Shown here one piece after another: positions 1 to 6,704 of a stretch of 6,908 nucleotides of DNA. Source of the stretch: Clostridiaceae bacterium (lineage in GTDB: Bacteria; Bacillota_A; Clostridia; Acetivibrionales; Acetivibrionaceae). The DNA is taken from the NCBI GenBank assembly GCA_012513545.1, contig JAAZCB010000715.1, forward strand, positions 1 through 6,908. The letters are read 5' to 3'. The position numbers and the translations under genes are program-made. Numbering within the stretch: position 1 is the first letter of the stretch; each line of letters opens with the position of its first letter. The notes under the pieces are model-generated. The model saw only the letters and a list, made by a program, of their open reading frames with translations. It ran no database searches and was not told the origin of the DNA.

Positions 1-81
1 GAATACTCGGAAGAATGGTCAGTGACCAGAGGATACCTGAGTGAGGATTCGCTCAAATCACTGGATAAACAGGCAGCGTGA
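1..81 (+). CDS. C-terminal end of an unidentified gene, possibly an IS256/mutator-type transposase tail
   Basis: Frame 1 is open from the window edge for 26 codons and stops at TGA 79-81. The peptide begins EYSEEWSVTRGYLSED and ends SLDKQAA, with a composition and codon use that look protein-coding. The gene is cut by the window edge, so its start and domains cannot be seen. From memory, mutator/IS256-family transposases often end with a pattern like (D/E)EW-x-V-x-R-x-Y-(L/M)-S-x-(E/D)-S-L, and this tail fits it. That is a weak resemblance, not an identification. The gene runs towards the defence operon on the opposite strand, so the two transcription units converge. An unrelated hypothetical protein is equally possible. 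Confidence 0.35.
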   Translation, partial: EYSEEWSVTRGYLSEDSLKSLDKQAA

Positions 82-216
82 CATGGTAAACGGAGTCCAA
101 AGTTGCGAACTTGATTTGACAGTACCATTAGAAATACTGTGGATCTTATGTTGAGTATGATTTTCCGCGCGAACGCCGATGGTAGGCTAAGGTAGTTTGG
201 ACCATACAGAATAGTC

Positions 217-231
217 AGCACGCTTCGTGCT
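217..231. repeat. GC-rich hairpin, AGCACG-CTT-CGTGCT
   Basis: A perfect 6-base-pair inverted repeat around a 3-base loop lies about 70 bases beyond the operon's last stop codon. As RNA it would form a compact stem from either strand. No T-tract follows on either side (minus-strand continuation GACTATTCTG), so a classic Rho-independent terminator is not supported. It could stabilise the 3' end of a transcript or be part of a mobile-element end. Confidence 0.4.
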
Positions 232-269
232 TGGGGAGCAATTGCGCAAGATAGATACAGAGTGAATTG

Positions 270-292
270 CTTATTACGTTATCAATAATAAG
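270..292. repeat. AT-rich inverted repeat just after the operon's last stop
   Basis: CTTATTA (270-276) and TAATAAG (286-292) are perfect 7-base inverted copies with a 9-base loop, lying 7 bases past the stop codon of the last operon gene. The stem is made almost only of A-T pairs, so it would be weak. It might mark the 3' end of the operon transcript, but with no following T-run this is a position-based guess. Confidence 0.3.
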
Positions 293-299
293 AACTGTT

Positions 300-602
300 T
301 TATAGATATTTATCCTTAAGCAATTTTACGATTCTGACATGCGTGATATTAGTGCTTTTGGACAACTCGTAGACAACATCTGATATTGTTCGATTCTCAT
401 ATATTCCTTTGTTCTCACCTTCGGTATCGATGCCGTAGTAATTCAAGAAAGTCTTGCTTAGCCATCCATGATACTCCTCAGTGCTGAACAGGCGCTTTTC
501 AATAGCAGTTAAGCTGAGCCCTTTAAACAGATAATGGTAAATGATTTCTGGTACCAGATCATCGACACTCCTGTGATTGAACAAGTCATATGTTTTAAAC
601 AT
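300..602 (-). CDS. Small hypothetical protein, last gene of the restriction operon (100 aa)
   Basis: I do not recognise this 100-residue protein. It starts at ATG (602-600), which overlaps the end of the PD-(D/E)XK gene by 8 bases. It has the best ribosome binding site of the operon, AGGAGG with an 8-base spacer, so it is a real, well-translated gene. There is no signal peptide or membrane segment. The sequence looks mostly helical, with many leucines, lysines and tyrosines. Residues about 29-40 (GLSLTAIEKRLF) loosely resemble the first helices of a helix-turn-helix, and residues 72-100 form a second helical stretch ending KLLKDKYL. A DNA-binding or adaptor role for the neighbouring restriction proteins is possible, but nothing seen proves it. 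Related loci, as I recall them, often carry a much larger AIPR-family gene downstream of the nuclease; this protein is too small to be one. It might also be an antitoxin-like or accessory regulator. Confidence 0.85.
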   Translation of the reverse strand: MFKTYDLFNHRSVDDLVPEIIYHYLFKGLSLTAIEKRLFSTEEYHGWLSKTFLNYYGIDTEGENKGIYENRTISDVVYELSKSTNITHVRIVKLLKDKYL

Positions 603-1554
603 CCTGATACCCTCCTATCCAATCTAGCATATCACACTCTGATATGCTGGGAATACTGTCAAGTGTGCAGTCGTACTCTGCGTTATAAACCCCGTCAGGT
701 GTTTTTTCATTAAAATGGGGGACGTCCTTCGCATCAAAGTACTTTATGTTTTCTTTTAGGAACACTTCGTCATATTTCGTTACATTTAGTTGCTCTTGAT
801 CAATATGGAATACGAGTGATTCAATGTGAATAAGAAGGGGGTAATTATCCTGATAATGCTCTCTAATCATTTTTATCATATCACCAAGGGAGATGCCATA
901 ATCGTTCTTCCTTAACAGCATTGATACGATTTTTATATCATAAAGTTCACTTAGTAATTGTTCATGCTTAAAATGATGTGACCTTATTTGTTTTAGTGTC
1001 GATTTTACTTCAATCCTTTTCTTTTCGCTGATGGAGAAGTCGAATTTCATTTTATTCATAGATTGCCAATTTCGTCCAATATCACATCCTAATTTCATGA
1101 AATGCATAATCGCATAGAGTTCAGCAAACAGGCCTTGTAACTCCATTTCCGATACCTGAATTTTTTTTTCGAAAAGAGCCGATATTGAGGAGAAAAGTTT
1201 TGCTAGGAAATATTGATCTTTTTCTGCATCACTTACTGAAAATGCTCTTGTCAGGCGGATGAATGCTAATAGTTTTTCAGACTCTTGTTCTTTACATGTC
1301 AGTAAATGTAATATTCTTATTTCGACACTACCATTCAGCAGGAACGTGCATCTTCTGTTAAGAGCGAACTTGAGTGATTTTGTTTCTTGAGTAATTGATG
1401 GAGTGTTGACCGAATAAGATGGTAGAATAAATACTGCATTATTGTCCTTATCCTTGCCGAAAAAACTCTTTCCTTCATCACAATTGAAAATACAGTAATC
1501 ACCTTCCGATACAACAATTGTGTTTATTTTATCCAAAATCTGCATGCTATCCAT
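595..1554 (-). CDS. PD-(D/E)XK motif protein (DUF4420 type), predicted restriction nuclease
   Basis: This is the predicted DNA-cleaving subunit of the restriction system, 319 residues long. The core PD-(D/E)XK site is visible. An N-terminal-helix glutamate lies in a QGLFAEL motif (Q140, E145), followed by FDF with D172, then IEVKST with E182 and K184, which together form the metal-binding and catalytic set. RSHHF (191-195) just after the core is also typical of the DUF4420 family as I know it. Residues 1-130 are a beta-rich N-terminal region, and about 200-319 form a C-terminal part without a recognised motif. The ATG at 1554 is preceded by GGTGGTGA at a 6-base spacing, which supports this start over the in-frame ATG at 1545. 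The gene overlaps the end of the Z1 gene by 8 bases. Length and motifs look complete. Cleavage activity is inferred from the family, since the protein has no obvious DNA-recognition domain of its own. Confidence 0.88.
   Translation of the reverse strand: MDSMQILDKINTIVVSEGDYCIFNCDEGKSFFGKDKDNNAVFILPSYSVNTPSITQETKSLKFALNRRCTFLLNGSVEIRILHLLTCKEQESEKLLAFIRLTRAFSVSDAEKDQYFLAKLFSSISALFEKKIQVSEMELQGLFAELYAIMHFMKLGCDIGRNWQSMNKMKFDFSISEKKRIEVKSTLKQIRSHHFKHEQLLSELYDIKIVSMLLRKNDYGISLGDMIKMIREHYQDNYPLLIHIESLVFHIDQEQLNVTKYDEVFLKENIKYFDAKDVPHFNEKTPDGVYNAEYDCTLDSIPSISECDMLDWIGGYQDV
611..616 (-). promoter_or_regulatory. Strong Shine-Dalgarno, AGGAGG, of the 100-aa gene
   Basis: The minus strand reads AGGAGG followed by GTATCAGG and then ATG, a consensus Shine-Dalgarno at an ideal 8-base spacing. 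It lies inside the coding end of the nuclease gene. It is the strongest ribosome site of the five genes, suggesting the small protein is made in larger amounts than its upstream partners. Confidence 0.85.
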
Positions 1555-3721
1555 TTGTTCTCACCACCAATTTTGACAATTCGCTGGAGCAATACTCAGG
1601 TACGAAAATTGCAAATGCTGGAGAATAAAAATCTATACCGGCTATGTTTGTGGGAGTAACATATTGTATTTGTAGTTGTATGTGATTGGGCTCTCTATCA
1701 GCCAAACTCCTATCACCTTTGTAATAATGCGAACTGGACACGTTAGGATTTCGACCCTGGAATAATTGATCTATAGACCCGTCATCATTAATCTTACGTG
1801 TTGTATGCTCAATATCTCTTAGCCAATATATGTCAACGACGGGAAATATGTTAATTTTTTTCAATGCTTCATTGAGACAATAGAAAAATTCTCTATTTAG
1901 TACTTCATCACTACAAAAAGTGATTTTGGCAAGTATTTCTGAGTATATTGTACTGTAATCTAGTCCACTTAGTACCGCGTGGACCTGAACACTGTTGTGG
2001 GTCTCAAACTGAATAAATTCACTTCGCTGATTGCGAAACGCGTTGATTACTTCAGTATTCTGCCGCACTATTTCTTTGTTGAGCATGAGATATTTCTGTG
2101 GCTTCCATTCAGATAAAGAGTATGTTTCAGTTTTAGCCACATTCTTTCTTGTCAATTGTAAATATGCACTTCTTGCTAACTTGAATATTCGGGGCATCTC
2201 TTTAAACGGTACCCCCCTATCTCTAGCTCGTTCAATTGAAGCCCACATATCTTCATCATGCTCAAGTATGCTTGTAAAGTCGTCCTTTATATCCTTAGTC
2301 GTAAAAACTCTACAGACATCCAAATAGTCGGCTTTATATCCGAACCATCTTGCTCTTTGTTCTGTATTATCAACATTGCTTTTTCCTTTTGCTCTTCTGG
2401 TAATGTATGTTACGGATAATCCTTTTATTGTAATTCCTCTTTCAACAAGATTGCCACCTACGAATATATTTGTCTTGTAGTGTTTTGAATTTTCACTTGC
2501 GTTCTCATCGCTATTGCAAAGATGAACTGGTGAGCATTTCCTTATAATACTTAAAATTGTGTTTTCAACTTCATCAAAAGGTTTACATACAATACCGTCC
2601 TCGATATATTTGTTATACGCACTATGCAACTGTTTCTTAAGTGTTATATACGATATATCTTTTTTTCCGTCTAGGATCATCTTTGACTTTACTTTCCAAT
2701 CATCAAGGATGCCTTCAACTTTGGTTATTACAATTCGATGATCAAATTTTTTTTGGCTTGGATGAATTAGCATGGCATGATTCCGATTGTCACCCCGACT
2801 ATACCTGATCGCATTGCCTACAAAGAACATTGCCATAGCTTTGTATAATGATTCTGGTACACCCGTATCATCAAGCAGATTCTTCTCATTTTGAGGTATT
2901 TCTATTACGTATTTGTCCGCATTATTGCCATGAAACTCCTGTAATCCGCAATACCCATCACCAGGATATACCAATTCGCCGAAATCTGGTGCCAGTTGAT
3001 CAAATACTTGTATTAAGATATTTGCTTGAGGAGTTGCCGTTATTGATAAAAGGCAATGATTCTTGAGTTTGTTTTTAAGGTTAACAACTGATTCATACGT
3101 AGAACTAACTGATTCCAAGTAAGCTCTTGTATTCAGCGTCGCTTGATCGCCTTCATCATCTATGATTAGAACAGGCTTTTGCGAAAGGTATTCGTTATCA
3201 AAGATTTCGCCAATTTGCGAAATATGCTTATAATGCTTTAGCCCAACGATTATTACCTTTCTTCCATTCTCAATAAACTCCTTAATTCTTGTAGGATTTA
3301 TTAACGACCTGTTGTCGTTTGTCTTTAGTACAGTCAGTTTCTCGGAATCAACATTGAAGGAACTGCATATTCGAGTTGCATTTTGTTTCAACAAATCAAG
3401 TGTATTACCACCTAATACAATGGCTATATCATATCCATTATCAAAAGCCAAAGCTAGCACCGAAATAAAGTTCGATGTTTTACCACTTTGTACTTTGCCA
3501 ATAATTATCCCGGTCTCTGATAATTGGACATTACCACCTGGTTTTGGGCATCGGCTTAATATCCTAGATGCGTTAGAAAATATTGAGTCAACAGCATCTT
3601 GTGTCATATTATCATCGCTCAAAATCTGCTTTTCGACATTTGTTTTGAAAAATCCATCGACTCGTATATTCCACGACTCAGCGTTTTGAGTGTCATAAAC
3701 GATTATTTTATCGGAACCCAT
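1547..3721 (-). CDS. Z1-domain superfamily II helicase-like ATPase
   Basis: The gene encodes a 724-residue cytoplasmic ATPase of the Z1 family, found with MORC-type ATPases and DUF4420 nucleases in predicted restriction systems. The superfamily II motifs occur in order: Walker A GKVQSGKTSN (75-84, K81 and T82), Walker B DDEGD (188-192), motif III TATP (228-231), motif V-like GGNLVERGIT (422-431), and motif VI QRARWFGY (455-462) with the arginine fingers. The ATPase core thus fills about residues 60-480. The C-terminal 240 residues carry the rest of the Z1 region and probably contact partners or DNA. The probable role is ATP-driven translocation on, or remodelling of, DNA before cleavage; this is inferred from the family. 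I chose the second ATG (3721) because GGGAG lies 9 bases upstream of it, whereas the first ATG (3730) directly abuts the same site; starting at 3730 would add three residues. The start overlaps the ATPase gene upstream by 14 bases. No damage is visible. Confidence 0.92.
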   Translation of the reverse strand: MGSDKIIVYDTQNAESWNIRVDGFFKTNVEKQILSDDNMTQDAVDSIFSNASRILSRCPKPGGNVQLSETGIIIGKVQSGKTSNFISVLALAFDNGYDIAIVLGGNTLDLLKQNATRICSSFNVDSEKLTVLKTNDNRSLINPTRIKEFIENGRKVIIVGLKHYKHISQIGEIFDNEYLSQKPVLIIDDEGDQATLNTRAYLESVSSTYESVVNLKNKLKNHCLLSITATPQANILIQVFDQLAPDFGELVYPGDGYCGLQEFHGNNADKYVIEIPQNEKNLLDDTGVPESLYKAMAMFFVGNAIRYSRGDNRNHAMLIHPSQKKFDHRIVITKVEGILDDWKVKSKMILDGKKDISYITLKKQLHSAYNKYIEDGIVCKPFDEVENTILSIIRKCSPVHLCNSDENASENSKHYKTNIFVGGNLVERGITIKGLSVTYITRRAKGKSNVDNTEQRARWFGYKADYLDVCRVFTTKDIKDDFTSILEHDEDMWASIERARDRGVPFKEMPRIFKLARSAYLQLTRKNVAKTETYSLSEWKPQKYLMLNKEIVRQNTEVINAFRNQRSEFIQFETHNSVQVHAVLSGLDYSTIYSEILAKITFCSDEVLNREFFYCLNEALKKINIFPVVDIYWLRDIEHTTRKINDDGSIDQLFQGRNPNVSSSHYYKGDRSLADREPNHIQLQIQYVTPTNIAGIDFYSPAFAIFVPEYCSSELSKLVVRTNG

Positions 3722-5321
3722 TACTATCATCTCCCTTTCTTACATTTTCAAGTATCTCATTCATCTTCAGCCGAATATCGCATGGGTTGATCAGGCCATT
3801 TGGGGATGAGTATATTGACTCAATTTCTGCCAAGACAAGCGCAATTGACATTCTGGTCATTATAGGTAAGAACTCGCGTTTCTCGATCAATGGCTTGAAG
3901 AAAGGATGCCGCATATTAATAGATAACGTATACACGGACCTACTGTTTTCTTCAACCAAAATCCAATGATTTGACGGATCTGTCATATCAAGAACAATAT
4001 GGAACACATAATCGGCACCTTTATATCTGAATTTATAAGTAAACTTATTACCGCCTTGAATTACTACTCCGTCATCTTCATTTTCGATGACATCCTCGAA
4101 TTCGGGCTTTTTTGCTTCACCCCTTTTAGGAGCAGTATCAATTTCCTCAGTACCTTTTACATCCGTCTGCGTGGGATTCATATCTGGTGGAGTAACGATC
4201 TCAATTTGTGGGTTTTCAAGCACACCCGGAACTGATAATCCAGTTACTGCAGCCTGTACCAAATCGAGAGTCTTTATTTGCTCACGTACTCGGATGCTAT
4301 CAGCTTTTTTACGGAATTCCTGCGTCAGTGGCGCTAGGGACTCTATAAAAAGTTCTTCCAACCCACTATTGTGCCAATCAAAATTGTCTTTTGCCTGTGT
4401 CACAGGCCAATTATCCATATGAAGTTCACCGTATAGCCTTTGAGTAGCAAAAGAATTCGAGTCGCCAAATAACTCAGAAGGACGATAATTTTTTTCAGAA
4501 CCTCCGACAATTACTCGACCTCTTCTAAGTAGTGTAAAACCCGCATCCTTTACGTTGCCAGGAATCCTTAAAGCTATGAAGCCATTTACTGATAACAATT
4601 TGCCTTCATGGTCAATAGAAAAACTAATATCTTTTCTCCATGTAATCTTCTGTCCATTAGTATCTTCTATATAAATAGGTGCTTCTTTGAACTGAAGAAG
4701 AGAACCGTTATAGAAAATTTTTACAACTCCACTTCGGATATCTACTCGATATATACTGCTGAGTAATTCTTTAACTTTTGAAATTGTTCTAGGACCACGT
4801 ATTTTTTTATTCAGGTTTTTTATGACAATCCTGGTAAAATGTTCTTTAGAGTTGACAATCTCTTCCCTCACGTCAATCTCTTCAGTCTTATATTTACCAA
4901 GTTCTTCTGTATTTATCTCAGCATAGTACTTGTTCCGTGAATTGTATTGGGTTGACTCGACTGACCAGAGGGAGCCAAACCAACATGCAGCTGTTTTTAA
5001 GCCCATTCCAAATTCATTACGACCATTTGTGTTCTTTGGAGGACGATCTAAGGTTATAGCTCTTTGAAAATCATTCCACTCCATACCATATGCATTATCA
5101 TGAATCTCAAGTCTGTCTCCATTCTCATTATCTTCAATATAGTCTATTGTGATTTGAAGCCCTTTTGAGTATTTAAGAGCCATTAAATCATCCTTGTGAT
5201 CATAAAAGCTCTGTGTCGAATTATCAACGAACTCAGCAATAGCAGTCCAGGGTTGATAACTAAGCCTCCTATATGTTGCATAAACTCCGCTTGTAGGACG
5301 AATGTTGATTTTTTTCGACAT
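3708..5321 (-). CDS. GHKL ATPase of the MORC/MutL-like restriction-associated type
   Basis: This 537-residue protein is a GHKL-fold ATPase, the fold shared by Hsp90, gyrase, MutL and MORC. The N-box is AIAEFVDN (E30, N34 coordinating magnesium). The second motif is DNAYGM (75-80), and the third is FGMGLKTAACWFG (G105, G107, K109). An S5-like second domain follows, with LLRRGRVIVGG at about 264-274 and QAKDNFDW at 309-316, whose lysine K311 matches the gamma-phosphate-contacting lysine of GHKL proteins. Residues about 370-424 are a proline- and acid-rich linker, leading to a separate C-terminal domain (about 425-537). By analogy with MutL and MORC, ATP binding would drive N-terminal dimerisation and clamping on DNA, coupling recognition to the nuclease; this is inference. 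I chose ATG 5321 because its A is the last base of the upstream TAA (TAATG) and because MSKKINIRP is a natural N-terminus. An ATG 18 bases earlier (5339) has its AAGG site directly against it. Confidence 0.92.
   Translation of the reverse strand: MSKKINIRPTSGVYATYRRLSYQPWTAIAEFVDNSTQSFYDHKDDLMALKYSKGLQITIDYIEDNENGDRLEIHDNAYGMEWNDFQRAITLDRPPKNTNGRNEFGMGLKTAACWFGSLWSVESTQYNSRNKYYAEINTEELGKYKTEEIDVREEIVNSKEHFTRIVIKNLNKKIRGPRTISKVKELLSSIYRVDIRSGVVKIFYNGSLLQFKEAPIYIEDTNGQKITWRKDISFSIDHEGKLLSVNGFIALRIPGNVKDAGFTLLRRGRVIVGGSEKNYRPSELFGDSNSFATQRLYGELHMDNWPVTQAKDNFDWHNSGLEELFIESLAPLTQEFRKKADSIRVREQIKTLDLVQAAVTGLSVPGVLENPQIEIVTPPDMNPTQTDVKGTEEIDTAPKRGEAKKPEFEDVIENEDDGVVIQGGNKFTYKFRYKGADYVFHIVLDMTDPSNHWILVEENSRSVYTLSINMRHPFFKPLIEKREFLPIMTRMSIALVLAEIESIYSSPNGLINPCDIRLKMNEILENVRKGDDSNGFR
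3731..3738 (-). promoter_or_regulatory. Ribosome binding site AAAGGGAG that decides the Z1 gene start
   Basis: AAAGGGAG on the minus strand is immediately followed by ATG (3730) and then by an in-frame ATG at 3721. The zero spacing to the first ATG and the 9-base spacing to the second favour the second as the main start. The site lies within the last codons of the MORC-like gene, so translation of the two is probably coupled. Confidence 0.65.
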
Positions 5322-5323
5322 TA
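5319..5323 (-). promoter_or_regulatory. TAATG stop-start overlap coupling the methyltransferase and ATPase genes
   Basis: The minus strand reads TAATG. TAA ends the methyltransferase gene and ATG begins the MORC-like gene, sharing one A. This arrangement lets a terminating ribosome restart directly. The upstream Shine-Dalgarno is poor (only a GGA about 9 bases upstream), so translation of the ATPase probably depends on translation of the methyltransferase. Confidence 0.7.
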
Positions 5324-6583
5324 TTCTTTTCCATCCCATCCTTTTTTTGCTAACATAAAGAGACTTTTGCCAAGGATTTTGAGAACCCTAACATTGACTG
5401 AGTTCCCAAGTTGTTTATAAACAACCTTATCAGTACCTAAAAACTTAAAGCGTTTATTAAAGCTCTGTAAGTTCGCGGCTTCTCGTGGTGTTATTCTCCT
5501 AAAATGATTCCGAGTATAATCCCATATGATTGGGGTATTTGAAATAGCTACTAAAGATGGATAAAAATCCGGCCTTTTAACTCTGATGCCTGATTGCCTA
5601 ATCTGTATAACTGCATCCCTAATATTATGAACATCAACCCCGCAATTCCACTCAAATTTTCTAAATAATTTGCTCCTCGTTTTCATGTTGTACTTATCCA
5701 CCCAAATATCAATGAATTCTCGATTTGTGAGATAAAGAGCTCGATTTTTTCTTAAAAATGATTTCTTCCATTCAGGCATGGAAGAATACCCACATGATAC
5801 GAAAAATTCTTCGGTATCATCGATACCAACTCCAAAACTATCAATCCAAATTGGATACCCAATTACTTTAATACCAGTCATAATTCGGAATTCGTCCCAA
5901 GCGTCTATCATCAACTCTTGCTCGTCTGTTATAAGATATGTATCGTCAACATGAGTGTCAAGGATTTTTCTTATGTCACCCATTTTGCATTGTTTACGAT
6001 GCTTTTGTAAATGCAAATCATCAACATGAATAAACCCGTTTGTTAATATGTTAACATCTCGAATATCTTTACGAATTCCTAAAATATATACTCGCTCTCG
6101 GATTTGTGGAATACCAAAATCAGATGGAGATATTATTATTGGTGATTCCGTAATATAGAACTCTCTCATCATTAGTTCTTGTCTAATGACGTTCCAGTTC
6201 TCTGTCTTGTCAGCCAAGTTTCGCACATTCTCAAGAATTACAAACTTAACTTCGGGGTGCGAATCAAGAATCTTCATTATCCTATAGAAGAAGTTGCCTC
6301 TTGTTTTATCAGCAAACCCCTTTTGCGCTCCCGCTTTGCTAAATGGTTGACAAGGAAAACCTGCACAAAGAACGTCGAATGACGGAATGGATTCGGGTTC
6401 AACGTCATTCACATCTTTTCGAATTATTAATCCATCATTATTATAGTTTGCTCGATATGTAGATAAACATTCCTCATCAATTTCAATCGCCATAACACAT
6501 TCGCCACCAAGGAATCGTAACGCCTGGTGAAATCCACCTATGCCTGCAAATAAATCAATGAATGTGAAACGATACTTTTTCAA
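5321..6583 (-). CDS. C5-cytosine DNA methyltransferase of the restriction-modification system
   Basis: The enzyme transfers a methyl group from S-adenosylmethionine to carbon 5 of a cytosine in its recognition site, protecting self DNA. The C5 motifs are all present and in order: motif I DLFAGIGG (10-17) for SAM binding, motif II acidic E34, motif IV with catalytic cysteine in PCQPFS (C78), motif VI ENV (118-120), motif VIII QIRER (160-164), motif IX RRITPREAANLQSF (362-375), and motif X GNSV (393-396). The target recognition region lies between about 175 and 335 and sets the unknown specificity. The start is TTG. I prefer 6583 because AAGGAG lies 4 bases upstream and the protein then begins MKKYRFTFIDLFAG, typical of the family (420 aa). 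A TTG at 6604 would give 427 aa with a weaker site. No ATG is available upstream of motif I. As first gene of the operon, this enzyme would be made before its restriction partners. Confidence 0.95.
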   Translation of the reverse strand: MKKYRFTFIDLFAGIGGFHQALRFLGGECVMAIEIDEECLSTYRANYNNDGLIIRKDVNDVEPESIPSFDVLCAGFPCQPFSKAGAQKGFADKTRGNFFYRIMKILDSHPEVKFVILENVRNLADKTENWNVIRQELMMREFYITESPIIISPSDFGIPQIRERVYILGIRKDIRDVNILTNGFIHVDDLHLQKHRKQCKMGDIRKILDTHVDDTYLITDEQELMIDAWDEFRIMTGIKVIGYPIWIDSFGVGIDDTEEFFVSCGYSSMPEWKKSFLRKNRALYLTNREFIDIWVDKYNMKTRSKLFRKFEWNCGVDVHNIRDAVIQIRQSGIRVKRPDFYPSLVAISNTPIIWDYTRNHFRRITPREAANLQSFNKRFKFLGTDKVVYKQLGNSVNVRVLKILGKSLFMLAKKGWDGKE

Positions 6584-6587
6584 TCTG

Positions 6588-6593
6588 CTCCTT
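6588..6593 (-). promoter_or_regulatory. Shine-Dalgarno AAGGAG that decides the TTG start of the methyltransferase
   Basis: AAGGAG is followed by CAGA and TTG on the minus strand. The match is strong but the 4-base spacing is short, and the TTG codon is inefficient. Initiation of the methyltransferase would therefore be modest, although it heads the operon. Confidence 0.55.
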
Positions 6594-6649
6594 GCTAACC
6601 GCAAATAAGATCTCTTCAGAATATTTCAGGACAATTTATAGCATTTTCC

Positions 6650-6663
6650 ACTACACGTGTAGT
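6650..6663. promoter_or_regulatory. Perfect 14-base palindrome in the operon leader, possible operator
   Basis: ACTACACGTGTAGT is a perfect palindrome with a CACGTG core, in the leader between the candidate promoter and the methyltransferase start. Its place, about 40 bases downstream of the -10 box, would suit a roadblock-type repressor site or a small RNA hairpin. It also lies within the codons of the gene remnant, so it may be coincidental. No regulator gene is visible in the window. Confidence 0.35.
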
Positions 6664-6704
6664 TATGTTATCAACCGCATAAATAACAGTCTCTCCTTTA
6701 CCAT

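Larger units (their letters stand above)
82..299. other. Convergent non-coding gap with short inverted repeats
   Basis: No convincing reading frame is present on either strand between the plus-strand stop at 81 and the minus-strand stop at 300. The gap holds four short inverted repeats: AAGTT/AACTT around a GCG centre (100-112), ACAGTA/TACTGT (119-124 and 135-140), AGCACG/CGTGCT (217-231), and AGCAATT/AATTGCT (237-243 and 265-271). A fifth, CTTATTA/TAATAAG (270-292), sits next to the operon end. None is followed by a clear T-run in either direction, so I do not call an intrinsic terminator. If bases 1-81 are a transposase tail, the element's right end probably lies in the first 50 or so bases here; TTTGACAGTACC (115-126) resembles the ends of some IS256-family elements. 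That last point is inference. Confidence 0.4.

Noticed and set aside
217..231. Hairpin considered as the intrinsic terminator of the operon.
   Set aside because: There is no T-run after the stem on the minus strand, and it lies about 70 bases past the last stop.
82..299. Considered as a group II intron 3' end, tRNA or CRISPR repeat.
   Set aside because: There is no domain V-like GAGCCGT hairpin, no tRNA arms or anticodon-loop pattern, and no regularly spaced direct repeats.
1335..1517. Minus-strand open frame of 60 codons inside the nuclease gene.
   Set aside because: It is an out-of-frame shadow within a gene whose own frame carries conserved motifs.
3312..3689. Plus-strand open frame of 125 codons opposite the Z1 gene.
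   Set aside because: It lies entirely antisense to the Walker A and Walker B region of a clearly real gene, has no good ribosome site, and reads like low-constraint sequence.
4087..4422. Plus-strand open frame of 111 codons opposite the MORC-like gene.
   Set aside because: It is an antisense shadow with serine- and cysteine-rich composition. The opposite strand encodes the linker and S5-like region of the ATPase.
5337..5339. Upstream ATG as the start of the MORC-like gene (adds six residues).
   Set aside because: Its AAGG site abuts the ATG directly, while the ATG at 5321 forms a TAATG junction with the preceding stop and gives a family-like N-terminus.
6179..6382. Plus-strand open frame of 67 codons opposite the methyltransferase.
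   Set aside because: It is antisense to motifs IV to VI of the methyltransferase, with no ribosome site or neighbour to support it.
6663..6704. Tiny minus-strand frame MVKERLLFMRLIT in the leader, containing an internal ATG preceded by AAAGGAGAG.
   Set aside because: It looked like a possible leader peptide, but it has no Shine-Dalgarno for its first ATG, the internal ATG has a long 12-base spacing, and the stretch is better explained as out-of-frame DNA of the gene remnant.
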